This document shows positions 1-7,679 of a stretch of 64,000 nt of DNA, one piece after another. The stretch lies in NCBI RefSeq assembly GCF_000732905.1, contig NZ_CP007588.1, positions 434,001 through 498,000 on the forward strand, given 5' to 3'. The notes beneath the pieces were generated by a model, which had not been told where the DNA came from, searched no databases, and saw nothing but the letters and a program-made list of their open reading frames with translations. The position numbers were made by a program, and so were the translations under genes. Origin of the DNA: Weissella tructae (lineage in GTDB: Bacteria; Bacillota; Bacilli; Lactobacillales; Lactobacillaceae). Numbering within the stretch: the stretch's first letter is position 1; every line of letters begins with the position of its first letter.

Positions 1-546
1 AGTGAAGACCATGTTGGTTTGCCAGAAGACGTGGTTGCGCGTTTGGTAGCCAGTGTTGCTGATGTAAACGACTTTTTGACAGACCGTGTTATTAAGGACT
101 TGCAAGATCAACATGTTCGTCACGACGTGATTAATGCTGTGACACAAGCAAACTTAACAAGCACAACACAAATGTTTGATTCAGCTGCGGCTTTGTTAGC
201 ACATCAAGATGATGCTAACTTCCGTGGTGGTGTTGAAGGATTGACACGTATCATGCGTTTGACAGCCAAGAACCCAACTGACGCAGAAGTATCAGTAGAA
301 TTGTTTGAAAACGATGCAGAAGCAGCCTTGTACGCTGCTACAACAGCGTTGGATGCAGAAACAACTGATGACTTGTTAGTTGATTTGTTGGCCCTAGAAC
401 CAATGATCGCCGCATACTTTGATGTAACAATGGTTATGGTTGAAGATGAAGCGGTCCAACAAAATCGTCTTGCAACCTTAGCGGTTGTGAGTGAGATTGC
501 TGGTCAAATTGCAAACTTCATGCAATTGGATGTTAAGAGTAAATAA
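1..546 (+). CDS. glyS: Glycine--tRNA ligase beta subunit, C-terminal part (5' truncated by window edge)
   Basis: The reading frame is open from base 1 to a TAA at 544-546, so this is the last about 181 codons of a gene that starts before the window. The visible part is the DALR-type anticodon-binding region of the bacterial glycyl-tRNA synthetase beta subunit: a helical stretch (VVARLVASVADVNDFLTDRV) and, near the end, the hallmark MVMVEDEAVQQNRLATLA, close to the VMVMxEDxxxRxNRL signature of GlyS. Beta subunits are usually about 690 residues, so roughly three quarters is missing here. In an alpha2beta2 enzyme the beta chain recognises the tRNA-Gly anticodon and acceptor. A strong terminator follows at once, so this is the last gene of its operon. 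The family call is firm. Confidence 0.93.
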   Translation, partial: SEDHVGLPEDVVARLVASVADVNDFLTDRVIKDLQDQHVRHDVINAVTQANLTSTTQMFDSAAALLAHQDDANFRGGVEGLTRIMRLTAKNPTDAEVSVELFENDAEAALYAATTALDAETTDDLLVDLLALEPMIAAYFDVTMVMVEDEAVQQNRLATLAVVSEIAGQIANFMQLDVKSK

Positions 547-557
547 ATCCGATAATG

Positions 558-593
558 AAAAGAGGTACAGCCTATGCTGTACCTCTTTTTTTA
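558..593 (+). terminator. Intrinsic terminator after glyS
   Basis: An 11-bp perfect stem (561-571 pairing with 576-586) closes a 4-nt loop, with an A-run before it and seven Ts at its 3' end. It ends the glyS transcript. Confidence 0.93.
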
Positions 594-719
594 GTATATA
601 TAAGTATACCAATTATTTGTTTTCATAATAAATGTGTTTATGGTGGGGGTTTAGATAGTGTTAATGCGGTATTTTTAAAACCTGACTAGTATCTGTTAAT
701 CATGAATACCAATTGTGTG

Positions 720-748
720 TTTACATTTTTGATAGAATAGTTGATAAT
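720..748 (+). promoter_or_regulatory. Sigma-A promoter of the nucleotidase-aldolase operon
   Basis: TTTACA (720-725) and GATAAT (743-748) are separated by exactly 17 bp. It is the only good promoter between the glyS terminator and the ATG at 801. Confidence 0.65.
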
Positions 749-762
749 AGTCAATATCGAAA

Positions 763-778
763 ATGAAAGCGTTTACCA
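763..778 (+). promoter_or_regulatory. cre-like box (CcpA operator)
   Basis: ATGAAAGCGTTTACCA matches the consensus WTGNAARCGNWWWCAW at all but one position (C for A near the end). It begins 15 bp after the -10 hexamer, in the early transcribed region, where bound CcpA normally blocks or represses. Carbon catabolite repression of the two downstream genes is inferred. Confidence 0.62.
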
Positions 779-800
779 AAAACGCAATGAGGGAGAGAAG

Positions 801-1397
801 ATGAATAAGCCGAAGTTATATTTAGATATGGATAATGTGTTGGTAGATACATTGCCGGTGTTGAATGCGTATGCGCAAGAACATCCAGATGCAGGGAAGC
901 CAGATCGTATACCAGGAATATTCGCTGATTTACCAATTAAAGATGGTGTTGCAATGGCCATTAAATGTTTGGCACCTTATTTTGATCTCTATATTTTATC
1001 AACAGCACCTTGGCATAATCCAAGTGCTTGGCAAGACAAGATGATTTGGTTAGAAAAACATTTTGGCGAAGGGGAATTAAACCCATTTTATAAAAAAGTG
1101 ATTATGACACATGACAAAGGATTAGTGCATCAATCAGGCGGTATTTTAGTCGATGACCGTCCATACCATGGTGCCAGCGCATGGGCTGACGCTGAAAGTG
1201 ATAGCGTGTGGATTCAATATGGGTATACGTCAGAATTAACATGGGAAAAGGATTTAGTACCGTATTTAATTGATATCTCAACGACGTACGGCCAAATGAT
1301 GACCCCTAATTTAACGCAAGCAGTTGCAGAAGCAGATACGATCACAGGTGCAATTCATGGTGATTTGGTGACATTTGAAAAAGAAAGTTGGGAATAA
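801..1397 (+). CDS. 5'(3')-deoxyribonucleotidase family HAD phosphatase
   Basis: A 198-residue protein of the 5'-nucleotidase (NT5C-type) branch of HAD phosphatases, which remove phosphate from deoxynucleoside monophosphates. Motif I is LDMDNVLVDT (DxDxxL/V, nucleophile and acid Asp) at residues 7-16. A threonine/serine motif II lies in LYILSTAPW, and motif IV is GGILVDDRPYHG. Length fits the family. ATG 801 was chosen because GGGAGAGAAG precedes it; the frame stays open upstream to 741, but that stretch carries the promoter and cre box. The next gene starts 12 bp after its stop with its own Shine-Dalgarno, so both are one operon. Substrate specificity cannot be read from sequence. Confidence 0.82.
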   Translation: MNKPKLYLDMDNVLVDTLPVLNAYAQEHPDAGKPDRIPGIFADLPIKDGVAMAIKCLAPYFDLYILSTAPWHNPSAWQDKMIWLEKHFGEGELNPFYKKVIMTHDKGLVHQSGGILVDDRPYHGASAWADAESDSVWIQYGYTSELTWEKDLVPYLIDISTTYGQMMTPNLTQAVAEADTITGAIHGDLVTFEKESWE

Positions 1398-1409
1398 GGA
1401 GAGCTAATC

Positions 1410-2288
1410 ATGATTACAAATAGTACTGAAATGTTGCAGGCGGCACGCCAAGGTGGCTATGCTGTACCTGCATTTAATGCGAATAATTTGGAATGGGTGA
1501 AGGCGATTCTACAAGCAGCCCAAAAGACAAACTCACCAGTGATTGTGCAAGTAACTGGTGGCGCGGCTAAGTATATGGGAAGTTTTAAAGTGGCCCATGA
1601 TTTAATTGTAAATTTGCACGATGCATTAAACATTACTGTGCCAGTTGCGATTCATCTAGATCATGGTGCATATTTAGAAACCCAAGAAGCATTAGCCGCA
1701 GGGTTCACGTCAATTATGTTTGACGGTTCTTCACTAGATATTGATGACAATTTAGTCCAAACGACCAAGTTAGCGGTGCAATTACATGCACGTGATGTCA
1801 CCTTAGAAGGTGAAGTTGGTACCATTGGTGGTGAAGAAGATGGAATTGTGGCGCAAGGTGAAATTGCCCCTGTAGAAGATGCGGTTAGAATGGCAGAGTC
1901 AGGGGTGGATATGTTGGCGGTGGGTATTGGAAATATTCATGGTCCATATCCTGATGATTGGCAAGGATTAGATTTTGATCACTTAAGAGCCATTACAGCG
2001 GCGATTAAAAACAAAATGGCCATTGATATGCCGCTAGTGTTGCACGGTGGCTCAGGTATTCCAGACGACCAAATTCAAGAAGCCATTAAATTGGGTGTGG
2101 CAAAGATTAATGTGAATACGGAAGGTCAATTAGCTTTCCATGATGCCATCAGAGCCTTTGTTTTAGCCGATAAAGATTTGGAAGGTAAAAACTATGATCC
2201 GCGTAAATTCTTGTTACCAGGAACGAACGCAATTGAAGACATGTGTGTCGAACGAATCCATGTTTTTGGTTCAAATGGCAAAGCCTAA
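1410..2288 (+). CDS. fba: Class II fructose-bisphosphate aldolase
   Basis: A 292-residue class II, zinc-dependent aldolase that cleaves fructose 1,6-bisphosphate (or a close ketose-bisphosphate) to dihydroxyacetone phosphate and an aldehyde. Visible signatures are the N-terminal YAVPAFNANN, the zinc-ligand segment AIHLDHG near residue 80, EGEVGTIGG (residues 132-140), GIGNIHGPYPDDW with a zinc His, and VLHGGSGIPD with the third zinc His. The IHGPY form is nearer to FbaA than to tagatose-bisphosphate aldolases GatY/KbaY, but those cannot be excluded. SD AAGGAGAG lies just upstream. It is the second gene of a two-gene operon under a cre-like box, an odd pairing with a nucleotidase. In a heterofermenter aldolase probably serves gluconeogenesis or alternative sugars (inference). 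Confidence 0.88.
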   Translation: MITNSTEMLQAARQGGYAVPAFNANNLEWVKAILQAAQKTNSPVIVQVTGGAAKYMGSFKVAHDLIVNLHDALNITVPVAIHLDHGAYLETQEALAAGFTSIMFDGSSLDIDDNLVQTTKLAVQLHARDVTLEGEVGTIGGEEDGIVAQGEIAPVEDAVRMAESGVDMLAVGIGNIHGPYPDDWQGLDFDHLRAITAAIKNKMAIDMPLVLHGGSGIPDDQIQEAIKLGVAKINVNTEGQLAFHDAIRAFVLADKDLEGKNYDPRKFLLPGTNAIEDMCVERIHVFGSNGKA

Positions 2289-2631
2289 GCCATATGACGC
2301 ACGGCTGACATATATTGGAAATTAAAAAGAACGCTTTTATCAATACTTTAGATGGTACTTTTGTAGTAAAACACGAAAGTATGTTTTGAACATCACAAAG
2401 TTTTGATAGAGGCGTTTTTCAATTAATCGTATACTTATGGAAGGTAAGTGTATTTTTATGTGACATTTTCGTCCTTTATTTTAAATAAAAGTATGTTTTA
2501 TCGCGGTGTATTGTGATACTATGAACAACGTGATGTTACGCGATATTATGATATTCGTTATGTAGAAAGAAATAATTAGCTAACATTGAAAGATTATTAC
2601 ATACAATTTGGAATTTATAGGAGTGCAGAGC
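2289..2631. other. Intergenic stretch between aldolase and aquaporin genes
   Basis: No convincing gene or terminator with a U-run was found. A weak promoter candidate for the aquaporin is TTTATC (2497-2502), 17 bp, TATGAA (2520-2525). The 9-mer GTATGTTTT occurs twice (around 2380 and 2491). Only very short ORFs without ribosome-binding sites are present. Confidence 0.4.
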
Positions 2632-3321
2632 ATGAAGCGCAAGATTTTTGGTGAAGTAGCGGGAACCGCGCTATTGATTTATTTAGGGACAGGTTTGGTA
2701 TTACTTGGTGGTCCATACACTGATTTGGTAGGTCCAGCATTAGGTTGGGGATTCATGTTTACCATGTTAGTTTACACATTTGGTCCACTATCAGGTCCGC
2801 ATTTGAACCCAGTTGTAACGTTGACAATGTATTTGACAAAGCGCATGCCTGGTAAAGAAGCGGGTGTTTACTTTGTAAGCCAACTAGTTGGTGGATTGCT
2901 AGGTGAATTAGCGTTAATTGCAACATACAGTGGTTTCTTGTCACAAAAGGGAATTGCATGGTCTGATGCAATTGCTGAACACCATTTGGGAAGTACAATG
3001 TATCCTAACCTAACAGCAGGATCAGCTTTCTTTGTAGAAATGTTGATTACAACAATCTTGTTGACTGTATTGTTGGTCTTCATGAACCGTCTAACGAATG
3101 AATTCTCAGGACAATCTCCCATCATTGTGGGTGTAACAATTATTGCGCTTGTGATGTTCAGTGGGAACCTAACAGGAACTTCAATGAATCCTGTTCGTTC
3201 ACTATATCCAGCTTTGTTTGCTGGAGGTGAAGCACTATCTGCTGTCTGGGTATACTTAACAGCGCCATTTGCAGCCGTATTTATTGCTGTATTGATTGAT
3301 AAATATATTTTAAATGACTAA
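2632..3321 (+). CDS. MIP-family aquaporin / glycerol facilitator with NPV motifs
   Basis: A 229-residue major intrinsic protein: a six-helix channel for water, glycerol or similar small neutral solutes (in some LAB also lactic acid or dihydroxyacetone). N-terminal MKRKIFGEVAGTALLIYLG is a typical helix 1 with the conserved Glu. The two pore-loop motifs are present but altered: GPHLNPVVTL (first, near residue 60) and TSMNPVRSL (second, near residue 187), where the usual NPA alanines are both valine; the selectivity-filter Arg after the second is kept. The length is at the short, aquaporin-like end. ATG 2632 is preceded by TAGGAG at 8 nt; an upstream in-frame TTG has no SD. It is monocistronic, with its own terminator. 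The substrate is not predictable. Confidence 0.85.
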   Translation: MKRKIFGEVAGTALLIYLGTGLVLLGGPYTDLVGPALGWGFMFTMLVYTFGPLSGPHLNPVVTLTMYLTKRMPGKEAGVYFVSQLVGGLLGELALIATYSGFLSQKGIAWSDAIAEHHLGSTMYPNLTAGSAFFVEMLITTILLTVLLVFMNRLTNEFSGQSPIIVGVTIIALVMFSGNLTGTSMNPVRSLYPALFAGGEALSAVWVYLTAPFAAVFIAVLIDKYILND

Positions 3322-3330
3322 ATAAAACGA

Positions 3331-3363
3331 AAACACTAATTTTAAAATTAGTGTTTTTTTTTA
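3331..3363 (+). terminator. Intrinsic terminator after the aquaporin gene
   Basis: A 26-nt perfect palindrome (3331-3356; arms read AAACACTAAT and its complement) followed by a run of Ts. Confidence 0.92.
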
Positions 3364-3375
3364 AATTTCACATAC

Positions 3376-3398
3376 ATGTATGCGTTTTCATGTATAAT
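3376..3398 (+). promoter_or_regulatory. Lactate permease promoter with overlapping cre-like box
   Basis: The -10 is TATAAT (3393-3398) with an extended TG at 3391-3392; no good -35 exists. Just upstream, ATGTATGCGTTTTCAT (3376-3391) matches the cre consensus WTGNAARCGNWWWCAW with one mismatch, sitting where a -35/spacer would be. CcpA bound here would exclude RNA polymerase, so glucose repression of lactate transport is the inference. Confidence 0.65.
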
Positions 3399-3442
3399 AA
3401 AGAAGTATTGAAGTGTATGAGGAAAACAGGGAGGAATGAGTA

Positions 3443-5047
3443 ATGACAATATTAGTTTCAATATTGCCAATTGTGTTACCGGTGATTCTATTAGGGATTT
3501 TGAATATGCCGGCTGTAAAGGGAATGGCAATTAGTGCTTTAGCTGTGACAGTAGCAGCATACTTGTATTGGGGGATGCCAGGGGATGCAATTGGGGCCTC
3601 TATCCTACAAGGAATTCACAAGAGCTTACCAATTGCATGGATTTTATTGGGAGCCATGTTGCTACTAAAAGTGTTGCAACATACAGGGGCCATTGATCGT
3701 ATTAATTTAGGATTTATGAACCTAACGCAAGACATGCGTCTCCAAGCCGTGATGATTGCCTTTTTGTTTGGATCATTAATGGAAGGTGTGTCAGGATTCG
3801 GAACGCCAGCGATGGTAACGGGACCTTTGTTGATTGCCTTGGGATTTAAGCCATTGTCAGCGGTATTTTTGGCATTGGTATCTGATTCAACTGCCGTATC
3901 ATTTGGGGCTGTGGGAACACCTCTAACGGTAGGTCTAAGTAATGCGGTACCTGCCAATGAATTACCACAAGTGGCGATGCAAATCTCTCAAATTGAATTG
4001 TTTGTGGGAACATTTATGCCATTAATTCTAATCGGTATGTTAGTAATGGTATTGCCTAACCAATACAGCAACAACCGTCTAAAGAGCTTATTAGAAGTCG
4101 TACCTTGGTTGTTGTTGATTGGATTAACATACACTGGAACAAGCTTTACGGTTGTTCGTGTGATTGGTTACGAAATGGCGTCAATTATTTCACCATTAAT
4201 TGCCATCGCAGTGAGTGTGTTAACGATTAAGTTCGGTATTTTAGTACCAAAGTCAGCCAAAGAAAATCCATGGCGTCAAGAACCAATGTCAACGGAGAAC
4301 AGCACAGAAATTAAGAGTGACATGCCGCTATTGTTGGCGTGGTTACCATACATCTTAGTGGTTGTAGCATTATTGATGACAAAGTTTGTGACACCAATCA
4401 AAACATTCATTAACAGTACCTTTGATTTGTCATATCGCCAAATTCTAGGTTTTGAAACAATTAATTCTGATTGGTTGATTTTGGCTAACCCAGGAACAAT
4501 CTTGTTGATTGTGGCAATTGTGACTTTGTATTTGCAAGGTGGTCGTTGGCGTCCATTCCAATCAAAGGCTGTTGATGTTGTGAAGGGGATGAAGGGAACA
4601 ATGACAGCCCTAGTTGTGACATTGATTATGGTACAAGTCTTCACGAACTCAACTTATAACATGAACGATTTGGTAAGTATGCCAATTTATCTTGCTTCTA
4701 CATTGGCTGAATATCTAAGTAGCACTTGGCTAATTATTGCGCCTGTACTGGGAGCGCTTGGATCATTCATTACAGGTAGTGCCACAGTTTCCAACTTAAC
4801 ATTCTCACCTATTCAACATAGTGTGTCTGTGGATGCTGGTTTGAACCAGTCATTAGTACTAGCGCTACAAGTCATTGGTGCAGCCATTGGAAATATGATT
4901 TGTATTCATAACATTGTTGCCGCTGGTGGTGCTGTTGGCTTGAATGGTAAAGAAGGGGACATTCTTCGTAAGACCATTATTCCAGCCTTAATCTATGTCA
5001 CATTACTAATTATCGTTGGTTCTATCTTTGGGATGATTAACGCATAA
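3443..5047 (+). CDS. lctP: L-lactate permease (LctP/LldP family)
   Basis: A 534-residue integral membrane lactate:proton symporter with a dozen or more hydrophobic segments. Family hallmarks are AFLFGSLMEGVSGFGTPAMV (residues about 110-130), DSTAVSFGAVGTPLTVGL (about 150-170), and near the C-terminus FITGSATVSNLTFSPIQ and ALQVIGAAIGNMICIHN, all characteristic of LctP. Length is normal. GGGAGG precedes ATG 3443. It stands alone between a terminator and a new promoter. The cre-like box in its promoter suggests expression when preferred sugar is exhausted, consistent with lactate reuse or efflux. Glycolate could also be a substrate; the family call is secure. Confidence 0.95.
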   Translation: MTILVSILPIVLPVILLGILNMPAVKGMAISALAVTVAAYLYWGMPGDAIGASILQGIHKSLPIAWILLGAMLLLKVLQHTGAIDRINLGFMNLTQDMRLQAVMIAFLFGSLMEGVSGFGTPAMVTGPLLIALGFKPLSAVFLALVSDSTAVSFGAVGTPLTVGLSNAVPANELPQVAMQISQIELFVGTFMPLILIGMLVMVLPNQYSNNRLKSLLEVVPWLLLIGLTYTGTSFTVVRVIGYEMASIISPLIAIAVSVLTIKFGILVPKSAKENPWRQEPMSTENSTEIKSDMPLLLAWLPYILVVVALLMTKFVTPIKTFINSTFDLSYRQILGFETINSDWLILANPGTILLIVAIVTLYLQGGRWRPFQSKAVDVVKGMKGTMTALVVTLIMVQVFTNSTYNMNDLVSMPIYLASTLAEYLSSTWLIIAPVLGALGSFITGSATVSNLTFSPIQHSVSVDAGLNQSLVLALQVIGAAIGNMICIHNIVAAGGAVGLNGKEGDILRKTIIPALIYVTLLIIVGSIFGMINA

Positions 5048-5050
5048 AAA

Positions 5051-5079
5051 TTGGAACATTTAGTTACTTTTGCTATAAT
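5051..5079 (+). promoter_or_regulatory. Promoter of the small membrane protein gene
   Basis: TTGGAA (5051-5056), a 17-bp spacer and TATAAT (5074-5079) with an extended TGC element. It begins four bases after the lctP stop. Confidence 0.75.
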
Positions 5080-5138
5080 GGTAATCATTAAGGCGTGAAT
5101 AATAATGAACAGGTCTATTGGTGACCAGCGGGAGTGCT

Positions 5139-5309
5139 ATGTTAATTTTTGGTTTTATTGGAATTCTGTTTGGCTTTGTCTTTCTAGGATGTGGTGCATA
5201 TTTCTGGGATACAGGATTGCCAAATGAAGAGAACAAAATTGAATTCGTAATGATGGGAATTGGAATCTTGTTGCTACTAGTTGGCACATATCTAATGTTC
5301 AGTGTTTAA
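5139..5309 (+). CDS. Small hypothetical membrane protein (56 aa)
   Basis: Not recognised as a named family. It reads MLIFGFIGILFGFVFLGCGA, then a short acidic linker (WDTGLPNEENKIEF), then a second hydrophobic stretch (MMGIGILLLLVGTYLMF), so it is a predicted two-helix membrane hairpin with the charged loop between. ATG 5139 follows GCGGGAG at about 4-5 nt. Its own strong promoter (5051-5079) and perfect terminator (5319-5361) make it a genuine monocistronic gene despite its size. Function unknown. Confidence 0.75.
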   Translation: MLIFGFIGILFGFVFLGCGAYFWDTGLPNEENKIEFVMMGIGILLLLVGTYLMFSV

Positions 5310-5318
5310 AATATATAA

Positions 5319-5361
5319 AATGCGTATGGCAACTGATTAGGTTGTCATACGCATTTTTTTT
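5319..5361 (+). terminator. Intrinsic terminator after the small membrane protein
   Basis: A 13-bp stem (5321-5333 with 5341-5353, one G-U), a 7-nt loop and eight Ts. Confidence 0.93.
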
Positions 5362-5469
5362 ATGCTTAAAGTCAATTTGTTTAGTTTCATTTAAGTTTCA
5401 GTCGTTAATTTCAATAGGTTAGGAATAATTGTAGAGATTCCTTGTGTCAAAATGAAAGATGAGTATTTC

Positions 5470-6423
5470 ATGGAAGTTAGTATTGGATATTGGATTGGAT
5501 TTTTTGCGTTTGTCATTGTTATGTTGGCCTTGGATTTAGGGGTCTTCCATAAAAATAACGAGACACCAACAATGAAGTCATCCTTACTTTGGAGTGCATT
5601 TTGGATTGCCTTAGCATTCGCCTTTGCCGGCGGTGTGTGGGTAGTTGGCGGATCTGCTCCAGCTATTGACTTTGTAACAGCATACTTGTTAGAAAAGTCA
5701 TTGAGTATTGATAATTTATTTATCTTTATTCTGGTCTTCACATTCTTTGGGATTGAATCGAAGTACCAACACCGTTTGTTGTTCTGGGGAGTTTTCGGAG
5801 CGCTTGTAATGCGTGTTATCTTTATCTTCGGTGGTGCAGCCTTACTACATCGTTTTGCTTGGTTGATGTACATTTTCGGAATTTTCTTGGTGATTACAGG
5901 AATCAAGATGTTCTTTGAGAAAGATGACAATCAAGACTTGAACGATAATAAGATGATTAAGTTCTTCCGTAAGTTCTTGCCATTGAAGGAAGATGTTAAG
6001 GAGCCACATTTTGTGGTTCGTGAAAATGGAAAGTTGTATGCCACACAGTTCTTGTTGGCATTGCTATTCATTGAAGCCTCTGACCTATTGTTTGCTGTAG
6101 ATTCTATTCCAGCAGTATTGGCCGTGTCACAAGATACCTTTATCGTTGTGACATCTAATATTTTTGCGATTATGGGATTGCGTTCATTGTACTTTGCCTT
6201 AGCAGGGATTTTGCCAATGTTCCGTTACATCAAGTACGGTCTAGCCGGGATCTTAACATTTATCGGATTTAAGATGATTTTGAATGAAGGTAGTGCGATG
6301 TTTGACTTACCATTTAAGATTTCAAACACAGTCTCATTGGCTGTGATTGTTATCTTGTTGGTGGGATCAATCGGTGCTTCTATCTGGGCAACCAAGCAAG
6401 AAGAAAAAGCACAACAATCATAA
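5470..6423 (+). CDS. TerC family integral membrane protein
   Basis: About 317 residues with seven to nine hydrophobic helices; TerC (PF03741) proteins are linked to manganese or other metal handling and sometimes tellurite resistance. Typical motifs: LDLGVFHKNN near the N-terminus, AYLLEKSLSIDNLFIFILVF (the conserved E-K-SLSxDN segment), LFIEASDLLFAVDSIPAVLA (D-x-x-FAxDSIPA) and SNIFAIMGLRSLYFAL. An alternative in-frame ATG at 5452 would add six residues; neither start has a good SD, and 5470 gives the more family-like N-terminus. I looked for a Mn-sensing yybP-ykoY leader upstream and did not see one. A terminator follows. Family firm, substrate inferred. Confidence 0.88.
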   Translation: MEVSIGYWIGFFAFVIVMLALDLGVFHKNNETPTMKSSLLWSAFWIALAFAFAGGVWVVGGSAPAIDFVTAYLLEKSLSIDNLFIFILVFTFFGIESKYQHRLLFWGVFGALVMRVIFIFGGAALLHRFAWLMYIFGIFLVITGIKMFFEKDDNQDLNDNKMIKFFRKFLPLKEDVKEPHFVVRENGKLYATQFLLALLFIEASDLLFAVDSIPAVLAVSQDTFIVVTSNIFAIMGLRSLYFALAGILPMFRYIKYGLAGILTFIGFKMILNEGSAMFDLPFKISNTVSLAVIVILLVGSIGASIWATKQEEKAQQS

Positions 6424-6440
6424 TTCTCATATTGAGATGG

Positions 6441-6466
6441 AAAAGCAGCCTTAGGGCTGCTTTTTT
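6441..6466 (+). terminator. Intrinsic terminator after the TerC gene
   Basis: AAGCAGCC (6443-6450) pairs with GGCTGCTT (6455-6462) around loop TTAG, extended by A/T pairs and a T-run. Confidence 0.92.
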
Positions 6467-6490
6467 AATACCAAAAATTTGCGTGAATGA

Positions 6491-6499
6491 TGATATAAT
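6491..6499 (+). promoter_or_regulatory. Extended -10 promoter of the 6-phosphogluconolactonase gene
   Basis: TGATATAAT (TGN plus a perfect TATAAT at 6494-6499) without a recognisable -35, about 37 bp before the start codon. Confidence 0.65.
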
Positions 6500-6535
6500 A
6501 AGCTTATATTATTAAAGAGATGAGGGTTGTTTGTT

Positions 6536-7561
6536 ATGGCAGAGAAGATTTTATTTGGTACGTACACAAAGTCAGCATCAAAGGGGATTTACGAAGCAAC
6601 GTTTGATGACGCAACAGGTACAATGGGACCAGTTGAATTGGTTGCAGAAGTTGGATCACCAACTTATGTTGCCTTGAGTAAGGCAAACAAGCTATACGCT
6701 GTTGATCGTAAGAACGGCGAAGAAGGTGGAATTGCTATGCTTGATTACGCAAATGATCAAGCAGAAATGGTACAAGAAGTGGTTGAACCTGGAGCATCAG
6801 CAGCATATGTTGCTGTCGATGAAGCGCGTCAATTTGTTTACTCAGCAAATTATCACCGTGGATTGGTACAAGTATTCAAGATTGAAGCCGATGGGCAATT
6901 GACTGAAACTGACCGTTACCAAGCAACTGGAAAGGGTCCTCGTCCAGAACAAGCATCATCACACATGCACTTTTTCAACGTGACACCAGATGGTCGTTTG
7001 GTTGCTGTTGATTTGGGTTCAGACAATGTTTTGACATTTGATTTGTCATCTGATGGTAAGTTGACATTGGTTAACACATACACAACAGAACCTGGTTACG
7101 GACCACGTCATATCCGTTTCAGTGCAGATGGTAAGCATGCTTACTTGTTAGGGGAATTGTCATCAAAGCTAACTGTTTTGTCATACAATGAAGATGGTTC
7201 ATTGACACCGTTACAAGTGGTTTCAACAATTCCAGCTGATTGGACAGAACACAATGGAACAGCCGCCATTTACTTGTCAAATGACAACCGTTTCTTGTAC
7301 AGCACAAACCGTGGACACAATTCAATGGCTGTCTTTGAAATCCAAGAAGATGGTGCACATGTTGAATTGATTCAATTGATTAGCACAGAAGGGGAATTCC
7401 CACGTGATTTCGCGTTGTCACCATCAAATGACTATTTGATTGCTGCAAACCAAAACACAGATAACGTTACGATTTATTCACGTGATGCCCAATCTGGAAA
7501 GTTGACTTTGAAGGAAAAGGACTTGTTCTTGCCTGAAGGAGTTTGCGTTAAGTTTATCTAA
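6536..7561 (+). CDS. pgl: 6-phosphogluconolactonase (beta-propeller lactonase family)
   Basis: A 341-residue member of the YbhE/Pgl-type seven-bladed beta-propeller lactonases (PF10282). These hydrolyse 6-phosphogluconolactone to 6-phosphogluconate in the oxidative pentose phosphate branch that feeds the phosphoketolase pathway of heterofermentative LAB. The start MAEKILFGTYTKSASKGIY is characteristic, repeated blades show YVALSKANKLYAVDR, FNVTPDGRLVAVDLGSD and GPRHIRFSADGKHAYLLGEL, and a C-terminal blade ends in FALSPSNDYLIAANQNTDNV. ATG 6536 was chosen over an in-frame TTG at 6527 because GATGAGG lies about 10 nt upstream. It is monocistronic with its own promoter and terminator. Confidence 0.9.
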   Translation: MAEKILFGTYTKSASKGIYEATFDDATGTMGPVELVAEVGSPTYVALSKANKLYAVDRKNGEEGGIAMLDYANDQAEMVQEVVEPGASAAYVAVDEARQFVYSANYHRGLVQVFKIEADGQLTETDRYQATGKGPRPEQASSHMHFFNVTPDGRLVAVDLGSDNVLTFDLSSDGKLTLVNTYTTEPGYGPRHIRFSADGKHAYLLGELSSKLTVLSYNEDGSLTPLQVVSTIPADWTEHNGTAAIYLSNDNRFLYSTNRGHNSMAVFEIQEDGAHVELIQLISTEGEFPRDFALSPSNDYLIAANQNTDNVTIYSRDAQSGKLTLKEKDLFLPEGVCVKFI

Positions 7562-7586
7562 GAGCTAAAGGCTTTAATAAGATTCG

Positions 7587-7630
7587 AATTATAGCACGGA
7601 TGACAATAGTTATCCGTGCTATAATTTTTT
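7587..7630 (+). terminator. Terminator after pgl, with an embedded extended -10 element
   Basis: A perfect 15-bp stem (7587-7601 with 7612-7626), a 10-nt loop and a following T-run. The 3' arm itself contains TGCTATAAT (7617-7625), an extended -10 that could start the trmL-ftsK transcript; no other promoter is visible before trmL. Confidence 0.88.
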
Positions 7631-7679
7631 GAAATGGGTATTTTTAAATATATCCGAACACCGTTGGAGGAATTATTTT

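Noticed and set aside
741-800. Upstream extension of the nucleotidase frame
   Set aside because: It spans the -10 and the cre-like box; the HAD N-terminus begins at 801.
5362-5469. Search for a Mn-sensing yybP-ykoY riboswitch before the TerC gene
   Set aside because: No matching conserved loops or a terminator/antiterminator pair could be seen in the short leader.
5391-5930. 179-codon minus-strand frame opposite the TerC gene, and similar long antisense frames (3616-3957, 21311-21742, 36009-36464)
   Set aside because: These are codon-bias shadows of well supported + strand genes, with no SD and no recognisable protein.
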